DNA of 64,000 nucleotides, taken from contig NZ_JARRQY010000007.1 of assembly GCF_037381185.1 (NCBI RefSeq), positions 1 through 64,000 on the forward strand, read 5' to 3'. Under the pieces are notes generated by a model. It had not been told where the DNA came from, made no database searches, and saw only the letters and a program-made list of their open reading frames with translations. Every line of letters begins with the position of its first letter. Positions within the stretch are counted from its first letter, which is position 1. Shown here one piece after another: positions 61,726 through 64,000 of the stretch. The position numbers and the translations under genes were made by a program. The DNA comes from Acidihalobacter_A sp037381185. GTDB lineage: Bacteria; Pseudomonadota; Gammaproteobacteria; DSM-5130; Acidihalobacteraceae.

Positions 61726-64000
61726 ATGCCCTCGACCGCCCGCTTCCCCGGACTGGAACGCCTCGAACTCGACTATGCCGATCTGCGTACGGCGCAGGGA
61801 CTCGCCCGATTCGACGCCGCTTTTCTGGAGGAATTGAGTGCCAAGGCGCCGGAACTCGCCGGGCAGTTGCTGGCTTTCCGTGCCGGAGGGCAGGCCGAAG
61901 ACAGCGCTCTCAGTGAATGGCTCATCGCCGTCGCCGCGCATGTCGAGGACTTCATCGTCCGCATGTTCACGGTCGAAACGGAAATCGACGAGTTGCGCGC
62001 GGAAATTCTCGCCCAGGACCCGGTCATGCGCATGAAGGCCGGCCTGGTGTCGCGCCGCGCCCGCCGCTACCGCGGCCAGGTCACGGTCAGCCGCGAGGAA
62101 CTACACGCCTGGGTTGCCGAACGCGCCGCAGAACTCGCCTCCGACGATATGGAACTCGGTACCGCCCTGCTCTTCGACCGTCTGGTCAATGACCCCGAGG
62201 CCAACGAAGACCTCGACCGTCTGATCCAGTGGGCCGTCGTCACGCTCAAAGAACCGGAACTGGTCTCCGGCTGGGCAAGCTTCCGCCTGCCGGGCCGCGT
62301 GGATCACGCGCGCCTGGTCGAGTTGCAAGAAGCGCCTGGCGACGCGCACGGCCGTCTCCAGGCACAGCCCGTCCATTGGCGCCCGCGCGACGGCTTCGCG
62401 CTGACCGACACCCGCGCCGGTCAGCGTGAAGTGCAAGACCAGGTCAACTACTGCATCTTCTGCCACGATCATGACGGCGACTTCTGCTCCAAGGGCTTCC
62501 CGGAAAAGAAAGGCAGCCCCGAGTTGGGCCTCAAGCAGGACCCGCTGGGCAACACCCTGACCGGCTGCCCGCTGGAAGAGAAGATTTCCGAGATGCACCT
62601 ACTGCGCCGCGACGGCCGCCCTCTGGCCGCGCTGGCCGTCGCCATGCGCGACAACCCGATGATTCCGGCCACCGGCCATCGCATCTGCAACGACTGCATG
62701 AAGGCCTGCGTCTACCAGAAGCAGGATCCGGTCAACATTCCGCAGATCGAGACCCGCGTATTGACCGACATCCTTGACCTACCCTGGGGCGTCGAACTCT
62801 ACGATCTGCTCACGCGCTGGAATCCGCTGCGCGCCAAGCAGCCGGTAATGCGGGAATACACCGGCCGCCGCGTGCTTATCGCCGGCCTGGGACCGGCCGG
62901 CTTCACCATGGCGCACCACCTCACGCAGGAAGGCTGTGCCGTGGTCGGCATCGACGGCCTCAAGATCGAGCCGCTTCCGCAGCAGTTGATCGACGAACCG
63001 GTGCGCGACTGGAACGAGCTGGTCGAACCGCTGGATCGGCGCATCCTGCTCGGCTTCGGCGGCGTCGCCGAATACGGCATCACGCCCCGTTGGGACAAAA
63101 ACTTCCTCAAGTTGATCTATCTCACGCTGCTGCGCCGTCCGACCTTCCAGGCCTTCGGCGGCGTCCGCCTGGGCGGCACGCTGACGCTGGAAGATGCCTG
63201 GCGCCTCGGTTTCGACCACGTCTGCCTGGCCACCGGCGCCGGCCTGCCGCGCGTGATTCCGATCGGCAACAGCCTGGCCCGCGGCATGCGCCAGGCCAGC
63301 GATTTTCTGATGGCGCTGCAGCTGACCGGCGCCGGCAAGGAGGACAGCCTCGCCAACCTGCAGGTGCGCATGCCCGCCGTGGTCATCGGCGGCGGCCTCA
63401 CCGCCATCGACACCGCCACCGAGGTGCAGGCGTACTACATCAAGCAGGTCGAAAAGGTGCTGCAGCGCTACGAGACGCTGCAGGCCGCGGGCAGCGACGG
63501 CGAAGTGCTGCCCGGCCTCATGCCCGAAGATCAAGGCGTGCTGGAGGAGTTCCTCGGCCACGGCCGCGCGGTGCGTGCCGAACGCGAACGCGCAGCCGCC
63601 GAAGGACGTGCCCCCGAATTCATCCACCTGCTGCGCGAATGGGGTGGCGTCACCCTGGCCTACCGCAAGGGCATGAACGCCTCCCCCGCCTATCTGCGCA
63701 ATCACGAGGAGATCACCAAGGCCGCAGAGGAAGGCATTTACTACGCCGAAGGACTGGATCCGCTGCGCGTCGAACTCGACGAACACCAGCACACCGAAGC
63801 CGTGGTATTCCGCCGCGTGGTGGCCGAGGAAGGCCGCTGGATTGGCACCAACGAGGAAGTGCGTCTGCCCGCACGTGCCGTATTCGCCGCCGCCGGCACC
63901 GTGCCCAACACGCTCTACGAGCGCGAGTACCCGAACACCTTCGAACTCGAGGGCACACACTACAAGCCGCACCGCAACCACACCGGCAGCCTGCAGCCGG
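61726..64000 (+). CDS. Large Fe-S/FAD pyridine-nucleotide oxidoreductase (3' end outside window)
   Basis: 758 codons visible from the ATG at 61726 (GGGAG 7 bases upstream), open to the window edge. N-terminal ~200 residues unknown. Cys motifs CIFCHDHDGDFC (about 243) and RICNDCMKACVYQ (about 319) with GCP in between look like the two-cluster entry module of GltD-type proteins. The first dinucleotide motif is GLGPAGF (about 386) and the second GGGLTAIDTATE (about 555); AAAGTVPNT is the later FAD motif. It probably moves electrons between NAD(P)H and an unknown partner. The 3' end and any C-terminal domain are missing here. Confidence 0.85.
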   Translation, partial: MPSTARFPGLERLELDYADLRTAQGLARFDAAFLEELSAKAPELAGQLLAFRAGGQAEDSALSEWLIAVAAHVEDFIVRMFTVETEIDELRAEILAQDPVMRMKAGLVSRRARRYRGQVTVSREELHAWVAERAAELASDDMELGTALLFDRLVNDPEANEDLDRLIQWAVVTLKEPELVSGWASFRLPGRVDHARLVELQEAPGDAHGRLQAQPVHWRPRDGFALTDTRAGQREVQDQVNYCIFCHDHDGDFCSKGFPEKKGSPELGLKQDPLGNTLTGCPLEEKISEMHLLRRDGRPLAALAVAMRDNPMIPATGHRICNDCMKACVYQKQDPVNIPQIETRVLTDILDLPWGVELYDLLTRWNPLRAKQPVMREYTGRRVLIAGLGPAGFTMAHHLTQEGCAVVGIDGLKIEPLPQQLIDEPVRDWNELVEPLDRRILLGFGGVAEYGITPRWDKNFLKLIYLTLLRRPTFQAFGGVRLGGTLTLEDAWRLGFDHVCLATGAGLPRVIPIGNSLARGMRQASDFLMALQLTGAGKEDSLANLQVRMPAVVIGGGLTAIDTATEVQAYYIKQVEKVLQRYETLQAAGSDGEVLPGLMPEDQGVLEEFLGHGRAVRAERERAAAEGRAPEFIHLLREWGGVTLAYRKGMNASPAYLRNHEEITKAAEEGIYYAEGLDPLRVELDEHQHTEAVVFRRVVAEEGRWIGTNEEVRLPARAVFAAAGTVPNTLYEREYPNTFELEGTHYKPHRNHTGSLQP

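Noticed and set aside
62779..63981. 400-codon open frame on the minus strand at the window end
   Set aside because: It is opposite the Fe-S/FAD oxidoreductase, whose motifs are complete; the product is Gly/Val/His-rich with no family.
1..64000. tRNA, rRNA and CRISPR
   Set aside because: No T-loop/acceptor pattern of a tRNA, no rRNA-like stretch and no evenly spaced repeats were found by eye; a covariance-model search would be needed to be certain.

Overview
The window looks like chromosome of a motile, high-GC, Gram-negative gammaproteobacterium. The evidence is a lipid A/Lol/ComEC block whose order resembles that of pseudomonads, a proteobacterial long-form IspG, an F7-type chemotaxis cluster resembling Vibrio cluster III, and a cyanide-insensitive-type bd oxidase. 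I cannot name the species; a Chromatiales/Ectothiorhodospiraceae-like or acidophilic sulfur-oxidising lineage is a guess. I saw no tRNA, rRNA, CRISPR array or complete transposase.

Layout. (1) 1-5792: end of an unknown gene, then an EAL-CBS-GGDEF cyclic-di-GMP protein and a DUF1631 protein, both on the minus strand. (2) 6116-8474: ispG and an exported helical protein. (3) 8475-18179: a respiratory unit, cydAB, a small membrane protein, a histidine kinase, an NtrC-family regulator and cydDC. A good sigma-54 promoter and an upstream palindrome lie before cydA, so the oxidase, its assembly exporter and a dedicated regulator seem to form one circuit. (4) 18278-19106: YqjD/YqjE-like envelope proteins. 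(5) 19179-28352: an intact chemotaxis operon on the minus strand (MCP2-cheY-STAS-cheA-MCP1-cheW-cheR-cheD-cheB) with a possible FliA promoter. (6) 28563-31034: a decayed tandem copy of that entire operon, in which only cheY and the STAS gene remain open.

(7) 31101-43511: mixed genes. These are a Nudix hydrolase, a Cys-phosphatase, an LpxL-type acyltransferase, a Gfo/Idh/MocA oxidoreductase, an MBL-fold hydrolase, a divergent XRE-cupin regulator and BenE transporter sharing a twin operator, a GST, two GNATs, trpS with a C-terminal extension, a WYL regulator divergent from a VOC protein, and an alpha/beta hydrolase. (8) 43693-46283: a CoA-transferase, then about 1 kb with no credible gene that holds a 724-bp hairpin-rich element bounded by 12-bp inverted repeats. 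(9) 46284-57889: lipid A and envelope genes (kdsB, Trm112-like, lpxK, a KdtA-like protein, msbA, exbD, exbB, comEC, DUF2062, lolD, one lolC/E). (10) 58229-61539: a BamE-like protein, the agmatine-to-putrescine pair aguA/aguB, a Crp-type regulator and a DUF2892 protein. (11) 61726-end: a large Fe-S/FAD oxidoreductase cut by the window edge.

A small family of non-autonomous elements (three with both ends, one truncated) carries related terminal inverted repeats and sits at CTAG-like sites. Two of them abut TAG stop codons inside the chemotaxis operons.
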